Origin: Pisolithus tinctorius | Lineage: Eukaryota; Basidiomycota; Agaricomycetes; Boletales; Pisolithaceae | DNA length: 64,000 nt | Assembly: GCA_024663395.1 (NCBI GenBank) | Contig: JANFAH010000004.1 | Location: 1,612,001-1,676,000, forward strand | Reading direction: 5' to 3' | Shown here: one piece after another, positions 1-10,700 of the stretch | Layout: every line of letters starts with the position of its first letter | How positions within the stretch are numbered: position 1 is the stretch's first letter | Position numbers and translations under genes: made by a program | The notes under the pieces: generated by a model | The model's database searches: none | What the model was told of the DNA's origin: nothing | The model's input: the letters and a program-made list of their open reading frames with translations, nothing else

Positions 1-382
1 AATACTGAGTTCCCCTGGCGCTGATGCATCGTAGTCATACAAGGCTTTGACGACGGAAGTGTAGGGTGCCTAAGTGAAGGATCTGATTAAGCTGACGGAA
101 CTACCCATAAAGAAGAGCGCGTACCGGTTCAACATAGGCGGCTGGAACAAGTCCTGAAGGTGCCTCCTCACTCTGCGAGTCATTTCTAGGCCTCACCTTC
201 CACCAGCTGCGTGATGATCAATGACATATGACAAACAACTGGCAGAGCACTAACTCGTCATCCGTCTTCTCGAGCAGAAAGACGATCTGGTTCTCCTTAA
301 TAGCAACCTCATCCTCGGATTGTGGCTCGTAGTCGTACGCAACCTTAAGGACTGCTAGATACTCCTCTACGGATTCTGCCAT
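1..382 (-). CDS. SLA1: SLA1 homologue, N-terminal part (runs off window)
   Basis: This is the start of an endocytic actin-patch adaptor; in yeast Sla1 links cargo, clathrin and the Las17/WASP-Arp2/3 machinery. Splicing 382-255, 206-125 and 69-1 (introns of 48 and 55 bp) gives a continuous frame. The frame holds one complete SH3 domain, with KVAYDYEPQSEDEVAI near residue 15 and a DDWWKV core followed by GLVPAAYVEP. A second SH3 domain then begins (VVKALYDYDASAPGEL) and is cut by the window edge. Two closely spaced SH3 domains at the very N-terminus, with the first ending GLVPxxYVE, are the Sla1 arrangement. The ATG at 382 gives the MAESVEEYLAV start a few residues before the first domain. The SHD1 and SHD2 domains and the C-terminal repeats would lie outside the window, so the identification rests on the SH3 pair. 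Confidence 0.8.
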
Positions 383-636
383 GACCTGCGACGTTGCTGT
401 GGCGGAGCAGTCAGGGTGACTGCGGAAGAAGTTGCTGCTGCAATAGCTCCGCTATGGCGGTAGGTATCAACTCAAGGTCGGAGAAAGGGTAAATGTGGAT
501 GTAACCTTGGGCGGCCCAGTGACCAGTGTATGTTGCGGGCAGTGGTTGACACGTGACCTGCATCTCATGGAACTACACATTCCCGTAGTCATGATCCAAA
601 GTATCTACAGGCTAAACACGTATATACTTCCATCAT

Positions 637-2415
637 TTATTGCTTTCCCCTAATCCATTCAGAGTCACCCCGGGGTGTTGCGCAGGCTGAACAGGCCAAG
701 TGACCCGGCTCATTTGTTCTTTCCAAATGCAAGCAACTGTCGGTTCATCGTACAACACACGTGATTTTGCAGCGCAACTTACAGCGTGCACACCAGACAA
801 TTCCAAGGATCGTCCTCTGGCCTCTTTGTAGTGGGAGGACAATTTGGGCTCTCAGCGTTCAGTGTTCTCTGCTGTTTATGAGACAAGGGTGAAGGAACGT
901 CATTCAACGACCGTTTCTTCCTATTGCCGTGTTCGAAAGACGAATGCGCCCGGTCGTCGCTCGCAGTGCCGGGGCCAATGGTGTGGGTTTGGCGAGCGCG
1001 CCGATCTTCCGACGTATCACGCGGCAGCAGAAAACCATCTGAAAAATCATAGTTGGTCGCTTTCAACGAGTCCAGCTCTTGCTGGTCTGTCGATTCCAAC
1101 AGGGTCCGACGGCGGTCCTCGTCTGTCTCAGCGGGAATCTCCTCTTCCTCAAACTCAGAAGCTCTCTTCACTGTGGGCGGCAACATTAGGGCAGCAGGTG
1201 CTTTTGACGAAATAAACACACGTATTTTGCTACAAGCAAACACATACCTCGGAGAGAATGCACTCGCTTTTCGGCAGCCAAAGCTCGTTCTTCTCGCGCA
1301 CGTTTACTGAAGTTCGATATTCAGGAGAGAAAGCAGCTAAAACTCGACTACGGTACCTTGCGGCTTGCTTTCGGAAACCAGTTCCGACGGCCTTCATCTC
1401 GTGGGCAAGGTCATCGTTCAGTACTTTCCCGGTAGACGGGAACGCACTCGAACTTGTGACTCGAGATCCCGCCTTGCGTTTCCTGGTTGTTTGTGCACCT
1501 GTGTGGAGAGAAGGACCAGCGACCGCGACCGATCGGTAACCTCGCACTGGACGGACTCTGGAGTGGGCACCACCGCACTAATGTAGTGTTAAAACACGCG
1601 GTAGTACAGCAGAGGCAACTCCTCACCATATACTCCGGTAGATTTCCCGCCTGAATACCTTGCCCGGCAACTTCAGCAGAGTCCGCCAATCTTCTTCCAG
1701 CCGACCAATATCCTGCGTTCAAATGAGACTCGGGAGACACTATGTCAATTACGGCCCACCGTCCCCGAAATATCCCCGATTCTGGAGGTCCCGGACCTCC
1801 TGACGCAGCCGCAGCCAAAGATTCTGGAATGCAGGACCATGATTCATATGCTATCAATGTATCAGCGAAGAGTTAGAGTTTCTTAGGTACTACACTCTGA
1901 GTTCCGACGAACCTTGATGTGAGCAAGCTACTTGCGATTAGATATGGTTAGAAAGCAAAGTTTGTCTAGCGGGCCGGAGGAAGTGATACCTCGTGGCATA
2001 GGGTACTCATTAACCAGTGGACCGGTAGGAATGAACCATTCGCCCCTCGGAGAACAAGTTCTCCCCGAGTCAAAAATCATAAGCACAGACGACGCGTCGA
2101 CGCCATTGCCACATGCGAACTTACCGATGGTTTCACCGTTATTCCAGTTTCTCCCGCTGAAGACGTGGTTGAACTCGTACTGTTTTGCAAGAATCAGTCA
2201 CTGAATTTGAACCTCGAATGTTCCATGCGCGCCTCCTCGAGACTGTTCACTGTAAATCCATGTTCCTTCATTATGGGCTTCACCTGCGCCGCGAGTGCTT
2301 GCAAGATCTGACGAGCCTGATCCTCCGTCGTCGCATCGCCCACCGGTAGTACGGAAACGAAGTTGACGTAGGGATTAGGATTTGCTGTCTTTTCGTTGAT
2401 CCGTATGTGTACCAT
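637..2415 (-). CDS. WSS1: WSS1-type DNA-protein crosslink metalloprotease (WLM domain)
   Basis: This is a zinc protease that in yeast and relatives degrades proteins covalently stuck on DNA, working with Cdc48 and SUMO. About nine exons give a protein of roughly 450 aa. Residues 1-150 form the WLM domain: MVHIRINEKTANPNPYVNF, then FSGRNWNNGETIELVLR, then the zinc site HELAHIKHMNHGPAF, then NRGYFGDGYWSAGRRL. The tail carries a RanBP2-type zinc finger (PWNCLVCTLTNEPGHLACSAC region, four cysteines), as in Wss1. The ATG at 2415 is chosen because the frame further upstream has only a TTG start. Oddities: exon 4 is a 15-nt microexon (1927-1913) encoding LAHIK inside the metal site, and the first intron (2232-2180) fits only as a GC-AG intron if the conserved VNSLEEYEFN is kept. 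The stop is the TAA at 639-637. Confidence 0.88.
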
Positions 2416-2605
2416 GTCTTCAATGCCTTGCAATAGTGACTAGTATAGTGGCTAGTGATAGTGAAGTATAGCCAACGGCACCGCCACGGGAAACTGAATT
2501 GGGTGGGTATCGAACACCTGGACAAGTACTACAACTAAGTGCCTACCTACAACACATTGATGCTAAAATACATTGACAAAGGTCATGATAACAAAGAAGT
2601 GTATC

Positions 2606-3730
2606 CTAGAGAATAGCCATGCCATTTACTGACACTCCACTAGCCATTCCATTGCGACCAAGTGCGTTCGCCAGGTGATTGCGACAATTTCGTAGTCGTT
2701 CTCGTCTAGCAACAAACCACAAGCTCTCCGACGCTGGAACTGCCAGAGGAATCCCAATGATACCTCTTGTCTGAGCAGCCTGGACGGCTTTCACCAGAGC
2801 ATCAACCTCTGCTTCAGAGTCAATATCATCGTAATTCTCTGCGCCATCATCGCCCTCCAACCGGTAAGATGCAGTTGAAACCGCAGGTTTCTTCATTGTT
2901 TTCTTTGTGCCTGCGCTTTTAGGATCCAAACCAGATGCAATAGCAGCCTCCATAGCCATCCTCTTCTTCTCAGCCTTTTCCTTTTCTCTCTTCTCCTTTT
3001 TCTCCGCCTTTGTTTCCTTCTTTACGGGCTCCACCCAATTAGGATTGTTAGCGCGATTCCATTCGAGGTGAAGTTCGTCGTACGGTTTTGATCGTCCCTG
3101 AACAGCGCGTTTCGCACCCATGGAGTGCGCTTTGCACGTAAGCGAACGGGAGCAAGGAAGACCTTTATCATTTATGACACCACATTGCTTGTCGTAATCG
3201 ACAGGTCCCTTCGTCCTTCCCTTCGTCACCTTTGCCTTCTTCTTGCTGGGTTCAGAGGGATCGTCAACCTCGTCACCGTCAGCTGCACGCTTCTTGCCCT
3301 TCTTTAATTCCACTGCCACCCGTAATGGTCGTGTGAAACGTCTGCTGGTAAAAAATAACCGTACCTTCGCCATCTGCGCTTTTACTCTTTACCCACTTCT
3401 TCCCCGATTTAATGTCACTGCAGTTGACTTGTTGAGGGACTGTTCAGACTGAGAACTACAAAGACCTGCGGCACACTCACCAGTATGATCAGATATGGCA
3501 CTGCGTAACACCGGCTTTTCACATTCACTACACCGAACCACCCCAATGTCTAGTCTGAGTGGTTCAGCACCGAAGATTTTCATGTCACGCGCAGAAAGCC
3601 ATGACGTTGGTGGAGATGGCAGTTCTGCAATCTGCGTATCCGAGAGGGGTGTAGATGGCCTTGGGGGCGAAAGTGACTCCCAAGAGAACGGCGACGGTGA
3701 ACTGCTAGCCCGCTTGAGCCTCAATGCCAT
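2606..3730 (-). CDS. SGF73: SAGA subunit Sgf73 / ataxin-7 family (SCA7 domain)
   Basis: Sgf73 anchors the histone H2B deubiquitinase module to the SAGA coactivator. Three exons are spliced: 3730 to about 3482 ends in DIGVVRCSECEKPVLRSAI followed by DHT, the next supplies VNCSDIKSGKKW, and the long last exon starts at ELKKGKKRAADG. Splicing restores the first zinc motif, C-x2-C...H-x3-C. The SCA7 domain follows: DYDKQCGVINDKGLPCSRSL, then TCKAHSMGAKRAVQGRSKPY. Downstream is a Lys/Glu-rich coiled stretch (KAEKKEKREKEKAEKK) and a C-terminal region that includes an acidic patch (DDIDSEAEVDALVKA). The ATG at 3730 is used because the longer frame begins with TTG. The family match is clear from the SCA7 signature; the first intron boundary was set so as to keep the zinc ligands in phase. 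Confidence 0.85.
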
Positions 3731-4031
3731 AGCTACGGTAGGAGTATTAGAGACCCCTGCTGGTACCAGACTTCTTTGTCGGAGTTTCAAACAGACTTGT
3801 TTGCTAGTTGATCTGGACTTCGAGAACTACATTAATGTACTATGTAGAGCTGGTGCTTCAGATCATTCAAGAGTGTACTGGATGTTGTGCTCGACTCGTA
3901 CAGAGTCTTACTTGTGACTCATTCGGTGGACCATGGTCGTAGTCACATCTAACATAAATGGTCGCTGTTCTTACAGGGCGTATTTGACGTACTATTCAGC
4001 TATCTGTATGTTAACCATCCGTAAATCTGCT
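3731..4031. other. Intergenic, SGF73 promoter / SUP35 3' side
   Basis: About 300 bp lie between the SGF73 start and the SUP35 stop, both genes on the minus strand. I see no coding potential, RNA gene or repeat here. Confidence 0.6.
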
Positions 4032-6116
4032 TCAAACTGAAGGGTCGGATGGCGCGACCATAACATTGGAGACGCCTTCCGTGATGTCGTCGATGCGATC
4101 GTCAACTAGCTTTGTGATCTGGTGGATGTAATCAGAAACCCTAAGCGCTCGCATGTCCAAGAAAGTTCACTTTTCCTATCGCAACTGTTCGCCCTGGGTA
4201 TAGAATTTTCAACATCACCTCGTTCACGATCACCAATGTAGACATACCTTCATCCCGCAAGGTAAACCGTCCTAGTTGAGGATGATCAACAAACCTTTCC
4301 ACACACACGGGGAGCGCAGTCTCGATAAGCGCAACGATTTTTTGTCCTTAACATATGTTATTGAGGAAGTAAGGAAAGGCTCATAAGCTTGCCTTTCTTC
4401 GCAAACTGGGGGGGTTTCCTCGATTTGCGCCCAGTTGCTTTGTCAAAGTAATGGAGAAGGGCCTAGTTAAAAAAATATCAATGCGATATGAATTGCCATT
4501 TTCACAGATAGGACGCACGGAGAGTGTGACCTCTTCTCCTAGCGTATGGACGTGCATAACGGCAGAGTACCCGGCACAGATGATATTTTTGTGTTCTAAA
4601 ATGGCTAGTTGGGCTTCGAACTGCCGCACAGCATGCACAGGATTCTTCGGGCTGGTCAGTACAAAACCTGGACTAATGTCTTCGTCTTCCACGCCACGCA
4701 AACGGACCCGAACATTATCTCCACATATTGCAGAAGGGATCTCCGCCTCAAGTTCGTTGTAGATGGCAGAGACCTCGACGGAGTCCCTGTTGGGCATGAG
4801 TAGGAGGTTATCCCCTTTACGCATATGCCCAGACTCGATCTTGCCAACTACAATTGTACCCATATCCTTGTACTTTTCCGATACCGGCATCATGAGGGGT
4901 CCGTTCATTTTGCGGTCGACCATCGGCATATGGTCCAAGTGTTCCAAAAGAGAAGGGCCACTGGATGTGCATGAGGAACTTCGTGATCTACGGGAATGTG
5001 CAAAACTGACCTCCACCAGGGGCACGTAGACTTTGGGACGCGATCCTTCAGGTTTAAGCCAGTGAAGGCAGAAACAGGTATGAATGTAACGTCTGTCTTT
5101 AGGTTAAAGCCAGCGGCCCTGATGAACGGGGAAATCTTTTCCTTGATTTCGTTGAAACGTGCTTGATCCCACTCTACGGTCGGATCGTCCATTTTGTTGA
5201 TGACTGCGATAATCTTGGATACCCCAACCGTCTTAACCAGCATAACGTGCTCCCGTGTTTGGCCGCCTTTCTCAAATCCTGTCTCAAATTCGCCCCTACG
5301 TGCCGAAATGACAAGGAGTGCGACATCTGCTTGAGCAGCACCAGATATCATGGATGGAACATAAGTTTTGTGACCGGGAGCGTCAAGGACGGTGTAGCGG
5401 CGGCTGCTAGTTTCGAAGTAAGCGCGACCAACCTCGACGGTCTTACCCTTGCTGCGCTCCTGTGGGGTGGAGTCAAGGGCCCAACTGAGGTACCAAGTTT
5501 CTCTTCCAGCATCCTTGGCTTCGCGTTCATACTTTTCCATGGTCCGTTTATCCACGACACCAGTGATATAAAGGAGGTTTCCTCCTAGGGTACTTTTTCC
5601 GGCATCCACATGTCCCACAAAGACTATATTGAGATGTTCCTTGACTGAACGAAATTTCCTGTCATGGCGTCTCGAAAAACGCAGCAGGTTTAACTCACTG
5701 TCACCATACAGATCCTTGAGTATCTCCTGGTCGGCTACAGCTTGGACTTCGCGAGCGATAGAAGTGGTATCGGTTTTCGATTTTGCGGTTGTGAAGACTT
5801 TGTTTGAAGGCGGAGGAGCGGGGGATGAATTTCCTGAGGCCGAGACCGAGTGTGCAGGGGCGGCAACAACTGCAGCAGTGGTCGGGGGAATAGAAACGGA
5901 AGGAGCGGGAGCCGGGGGAGGAGCCGGAGCACTGGCGGGGGGCTTCGGTGCACCGATATTGAGAGTGATTGTTGGTGGTGGAGCGGGTGCCTCTGTTTGA
6001 GGGGGACGCTCGATTGGAGCAGGGGGTTGAGGGGAATTCTGGCCTACATTCTGTTGAGTAATGCTGAATGGGCGACCGGGCACGAATTCAAAAGCTCCTG
6101 CGTTTAGCTTGCTCAT
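4032..6116 (-). CDS. SUP35: Translation release factor eRF3 (Sup35)
   Basis: eRF3 is the GTPase that works with eRF1 to end translation. Six exons (6116-5011, 4960-4519, 4462-4393, 4346-4248, 4193-4171, 4118-4032) give 608 aa. The GTPase motifs are GHVDAGKST, DAPGH and NKMD. LSWALDSTPQERSKGKTVEV and the EF-Tu-like domains 2 and 3 (ALLHYFDKATGRKSRKPPQF, then TLRDEGRTVAIGKITKLV) follow. The N-terminal 110 residues are rich in Pro, Ala and Ser and have no Gln/Asn-rich prion repeats like those of the yeast protein. They begin SKLNAGAFEFVPG, which matches the PAM2 consensus for binding poly(A)-binding protein. The intron at 4392-4347 is GC-AG. The gene is divergent from RTP1 over 138 bp. Identification is secure. 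Confidence 0.96.
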
Positions 6117-6254
6117 CGTCGGTGATCACACTTATCAGACGAAGGGATGAAGGAACAGATCGCTAAGTTAGTGAATAAATTTGCTGATAAGTCATAGGAA
6201 GGATCGGATCTCGTGACCAAGCATGTACTACCAAATACAAGCCTGACCATCACC
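6117..6254. promoter_or_regulatory. Divergent intergenic region SUP35 / RTP1
   Basis: 138 bp separate the two ATGs, so both core promoters and 5' leaders must lie here or overlap. I see no clear TATA box. An in-frame GTG lies upstream of the RTP1 start, but the ATG at 6255 is the first AUG in that frame. Confidence 0.5.
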
Positions 6255-9200
6255 ATGTCCACCAGACAACGTCAAGTCTCTGACATACTTCGGGCTGCCT
6301 CCCATCTCCTGGATTCAGAGGCTGGTCAAGACCGCAATCTCGAAAGTGTTCTGAATACCAGGCTAGACAACTTTTACGCCTCGCTAAGCAAAGAGAGGCC
6401 GTTCTCGGTGGGAGACACCGTCGAAGATCTTCGCCTCGAAACTGCGCAATGCGCCCTCGAAACCGTAGAACAAGTCAACCGCTTACTGGACGCAAACGTT
6501 TCTACTTCCGCGGCCGCAGCTCCCGGAGCCCATGATATGCAAGACGATGATGCACCTGTCATCGGTTCTCGCGACCTTACGCAGCTGAGAACATTACTAT
6601 CCATAGTTTTTCGCTGGAGTATCGACCCACTTCTCGCTCGAGTATTGCATGCTTGGCCCAGTAATCACTCTCGACAGGTTGGAACCAGGATTGTCGAACT
6701 CGGAACTCCCGAAGACTACCACTCGCTGTCCTCGTTATTATTGCGTTTGGCTGCAATCCTTCTGCCTTGTGGGCCGCGCGGTCGCCTCCCGCATACACCA
6801 ATCACTACCGCGATATTGGATCGGCACTTTGTAGACTTTACGAGGGCATCAATTACCTTAGGATGGCTCCCAAAATCGCTTTCGTCTACAGACACTCCTG
6901 CTATAGATGATTTACGGCCAGTTGTGCTGCGTCTGCTCGAGTCGTGCGTGAGATATGTGATCAGAGGCTACAGCATTGTTCCTGATCAAATTGTTAAAGT
7001 GTTTCTTTATCCCAGGTAATTGCTGATCTCGGTGCAGTACTATCCGGAGAACCACCACCCGCTCATGTCCGCAGAATATGCTCGAATCTACTGAGCAAAA
7101 GTCTATTGCGTGAGCGAGGCGTGAACGCCCTTCTTACGGTGGTCTTCGGAGAAGGGGATGCACCCGAAGAACCTTCCTTGGAGAAATATGAACATGTTGG
7201 TCGAATTCTAAAGTCCATACCGGCAGGCATGGCACCAGAGGTTAGATTCGATTCCCCCTTCTCTTTATATCTTAACACCGTTTCACAGGCATACTTCGCG
7301 ACTGTTATCCCTGGAATTCTACGGATTCTATCGGAGGACGTTCCTGCAACGTATAAGCGAGCTGCTTCGTTTTCCATCGCCCGAATGTTGGATCCCGAAT
7401 TCCCTCATAAAAAATATGTTACTGCGCAGATGCTGCCAATTCTTCATCATCCACTGAGACCCTCCATCCCCCAAGGAACGGCAGCATTACAATCCCCGCG
7501 TAGTACGGCAACCTCGGATGGAAGCTTAAGACCAAGTCAAGCTCTGTTAACCATACGTACTCTCCTCCTTAATTCAGATCCTTCCCCTGTCTTCATAGCG
7601 TTGATCTTGTCCCCAATATCACCCTACCTCTATGCCCTTCTGTATTACCTCGACAAGACCAGGACATCGGATCCGGTAGTCAGGGACTTGGTCAAGGTAT
7701 TACTGACCACCTGGGGAAGAGTAGTGGAGTGTCAGGAGGGTATTGAACAGTTATGGTTGGTTTTGCATGGCCAACGCGTAAGTTGGTGGACTGACGACAC
7801 CGGTGAGGTGATGTGCACAGTAACAGAGCCAGTGTCTTCCCTCTCCACTTTTCGGCGGAAGCTGACGTGACTACATAGACCTCAAATGGAAAAACTTGCT
7901 TTGCTAAGCCCAGAACGTTTGCGAGGAAAGGAGTACGATGAATATGGCGATGCCTTCGATCTTTATCCCAATCCTACACATTTTGTACGGTACATCAAGT
8001 CTCTCAATCGTTCAGATATAAGTTGCGAACTCTTTGTCCGGCTATTGGAGGAGTACCGATCTGCAAAGTCTGATAGAGAAAGCAACCCTATGAGGTAGGT
8101 AGTAAAATGGAGCTACTCACCTTGCCTGACCACGTCCACGTGCATTAGGGTGCTATTGTACCTCCAAATAATCATGCAGATGCAGGAACAATTAGCAGGA
8201 GATTCGTCCCCTCAGAGCATCCTCAAGAAACCGGAATATGTTTTACAATTTGTCAAACATGCACTGGAGCCTTCTTCCACGAAATTGCAGTCTAATTCCG
8301 GACAAAGTCTAGGACTTGCAGATCTGAGAATTATTCCAGAAGACGAACTTAGTATTCCTGGAGATAGCGACAGCGACGACGAAGGACCTGAGGGAATAGA
8401 TAGTAATCCGGATGAAGACATGCCAGAAATCGCGATTAACTTGCTGCTTGCCACCCTCGAAGGTGCGTGAACGTAACGTCCAGCATCGTCCCTCAGAGGT
8501 TTGAAGAGACTGAGGTGTATTTCCAGCAAACCCAAATTTATCAGCACGCGATACTCCAATCCTCGGTGATGTATTCGCATTGCTGGACCCATATGCCAGC
8601 AGTTCATCTCCATCAATAAGAGGTGCAGTGCGGGAGGCCAGGATGGTGATGACAGCCAGATTGGCATCTACGTCCGCGGCGTGGAATCAGCCACAAGCGA
8701 AAGGGGAGAGCTCGCAAGAGGTTTATCAGAAAGCCCTCAAGTTACTGCAAGATCCTATCTTACCCGTCCGTGCTCATGGGCTACTCCTTCTACGGCAGCT
8801 GGTGGCACAATACGGTCGCTCTTCATCTGACGTCGCCTCCGCGGGAGAGGCTCTGGCGCCTGCTATTTTGTCTATATTCATGCAAGCCGTGCAAGAAGAT
8901 GATTCATATATCTTTCTCAATGCTGTGCAGGGTCTTGTCGGAATGGTTGACACTTTCGGGAAGGGAGTTCTCAATAGTCTGCTTGAGACTTACACACATA
9001 ACTTGGCTTCGGTTCATGGCGGCTATTTAACAAAACAAGAAGTAGACACAAGGGTTCGCGTTGGCGAGGCACTGGGGCAAGTCATCAAGCGATGTGGAGA
9101 CACACTAGGCTTGCACGGTGCGTGCTGAGCGATCTCTTGTTATATCATCAGTGTGACCACTCCTCCATGGACAGTTGACGTGGTCGTGCCACGGTTGATC

Positions 9201-9713
9201 TCAGTCTTCCGTGCTCGCCAAGCTCCGGTTGTGCTTCGTGCTTCCGCCGTCGCGTTGCTTACTCAATGTGTCAAGACAAGTTTCGCGGCAGTAGCTGGGT
9301 ACACCGATCAGTTATCAGCTGCTATGATTGATCTTCTTCAAGTTGAGATGGTGGTCCCGTCGGGAATCCCTTCTGCTAACGACAACGTCGAACGCACTAA
9401 GGAATCAAAAGAAGCTAACGAAACTCTGAGACCTGACGCCGAAATCGACTCCACGCCTACTGCCGTTGATCCGAAGCTCCCATCGCTCCGACGATCTGCA
9501 TTGCACTTCTTAACGCTACTCATGCGGACTGTAACACAAGCGATGTATGAAGAGTCGCTGGCCGAATTACCTTCAATATCTTTTCTTAGGAGGGCAAAAG
9601 CCACCCTCGGCTATGTCTCTTCCGCAGACGAAGACGGTATCACCCGTGCGATGGCGAGGGAGGCGGACGAAAGCATCAACCAATTAATGAAAACAATGTT
9701 AGGCATGGAGTAG
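6255..9713 (+). CDS. RTP1: Rtp1/TANGO6-family RNA polymerase assembly factor
   Basis: Yeast Rtp1 is a HEAT-like protein that helps assemble and import RNA polymerase II; the animal relative is TANGO6. The gene has about eight exons. The first intron is 6948-7015 and others begin near 7239, 7835, 8095, 8465 and 9118. The protein is roughly 1,000 aa and mostly alpha-helical. Family signposts are HFVRYIKSLNRSDISCELFVRLLEEY, the acidic linker DSDSDDEGPEGIDSNPDED, the RTP1 C-terminal module 1 (SIRGAVREARMVMTARLAS) and module 2 (LRRSALHFLTLLMRTVTQA). The stop is the TAG at 9711-9713. The junction near 7835 is the least certain. The intron GTTAGA..CACAG at about 7240-7287 is 48 nt and has no in-frame stop, so its retention would keep the frame open. 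Confidence 0.82.
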
Positions 9714-9957
9714 TTCACAAATCTTGAAATGGTATGAGGCATTGACATACGACCATAGTCATGTGCTCCCCGTATCTGTCTCAGGCATAGAGAGCTTAAT
9801 ACACCTGAGTCATTAGAAGGAAACATTTCTTTTGGTTCGGTAGGGCCCTTTTTAAGGACAAGCAGCAGACCGCAGAAAGTGGGTACGGCCGAAGCCTGCA
9901 AACCACGGTGAGCTCGCGAACCTGTTTTACTGGATCACTGCACTTGCACAAAAACAT

Positions 9958-10557
9958 CTACGGCGCATAGGCACATAACGCTCTGTGAATTTCATCCACT
10001 GCCTGCCGTAGTCGCTTCCATTTCACGCTTCCGACGGCTTGGTATGGTGAATAGTCAGTTGTAGACTCGGAAACGCCATCCAGCTTCAGAAATGGATTCG
10101 AGACTGCTTCGTAGAATGCCATGTGCAGGGCTTTAAAGATCTGTTGGCAAACGATCAAGATCATCCTACCAGTATCCACGATATTCAGACGCCACCGACC
10201 ATAACGACATCAGCATCTCGCACAACAGAATCTGTGAGTGCAAGGGCGATGACAATTTTCACTTTCAATGGGGTGATATAACCGTAAGCCGCAACGTCGT
10301 CCATAACATAGAGAAGCCCTAGATAGCATTCTGTCGGTTTCGTCTTTCCGCTGGCTAGAGGTGTCGTTCAACACAACCGCGAACACTCATGTGCGATAAA
10401 AGAGTGGATGCTAACTGCGCTCTTCAATGACATCCAAGCTCGTATGCGCAACATAATGGTACTTCAATTCGTCTCCTTTTTGGAACGTACGAATGAGTAT
10501 TGGATGGTTTTGGGGTGAAATCAAAGCGACAGCATTTAGGCGGGGGGGCTGAGGCAT
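9958..10557 (-). CDS. TCA17: TRAPP-associated small longin protein (TRAPPC2L / Tca17)
   Basis: This is a small longin-fold subunit of TRAPP complexes, which tether vesicles at the Golgi. Three exons (10557-10416, 10354-10200, 10140-9958) give 159 aa with no frame break. The sequence MPQPPRLNAVALISPQNHPI starts the longin fold. It is followed by DELKYHYVAHTSLDVIEERT, then YLGLLYVMDDVAAYGYI, which matches the TRAPPC2L pattern LGLLY..D...YGY, and FYEAVSNPFLKLDG, which matches the C-terminal NPF motif. No single frame covers the gene, because each exon is only 140-190 nt long. It lies tail to tail with RTP1 (about 245 bp) and in tandem with the carrier gene upstream of it. TRAPPC2 itself is the alternative, but the YLGLLY..YGY pattern favours the 2L branch. 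Confidence 0.85.
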
Positions 10558-10700
10558 GGAGAGGGATGAGGTGAAGGGAATGGGAAGACGTGATTAGTAA
10601 GGCAATTTGTTCAGAGCGTATTCTAACGTTCCGTCCAATGTAAGAACAACCGCGGTCAGTGTTACTCTGCAATTCTTATTTACACAACGACCAACAACTA

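Noticed and set aside
4381..5025. SUP35 ending at 4381
   Set aside because: That frame runs through two introns. Splicing recovers the true domain 3 and the stop at 4034-4032.
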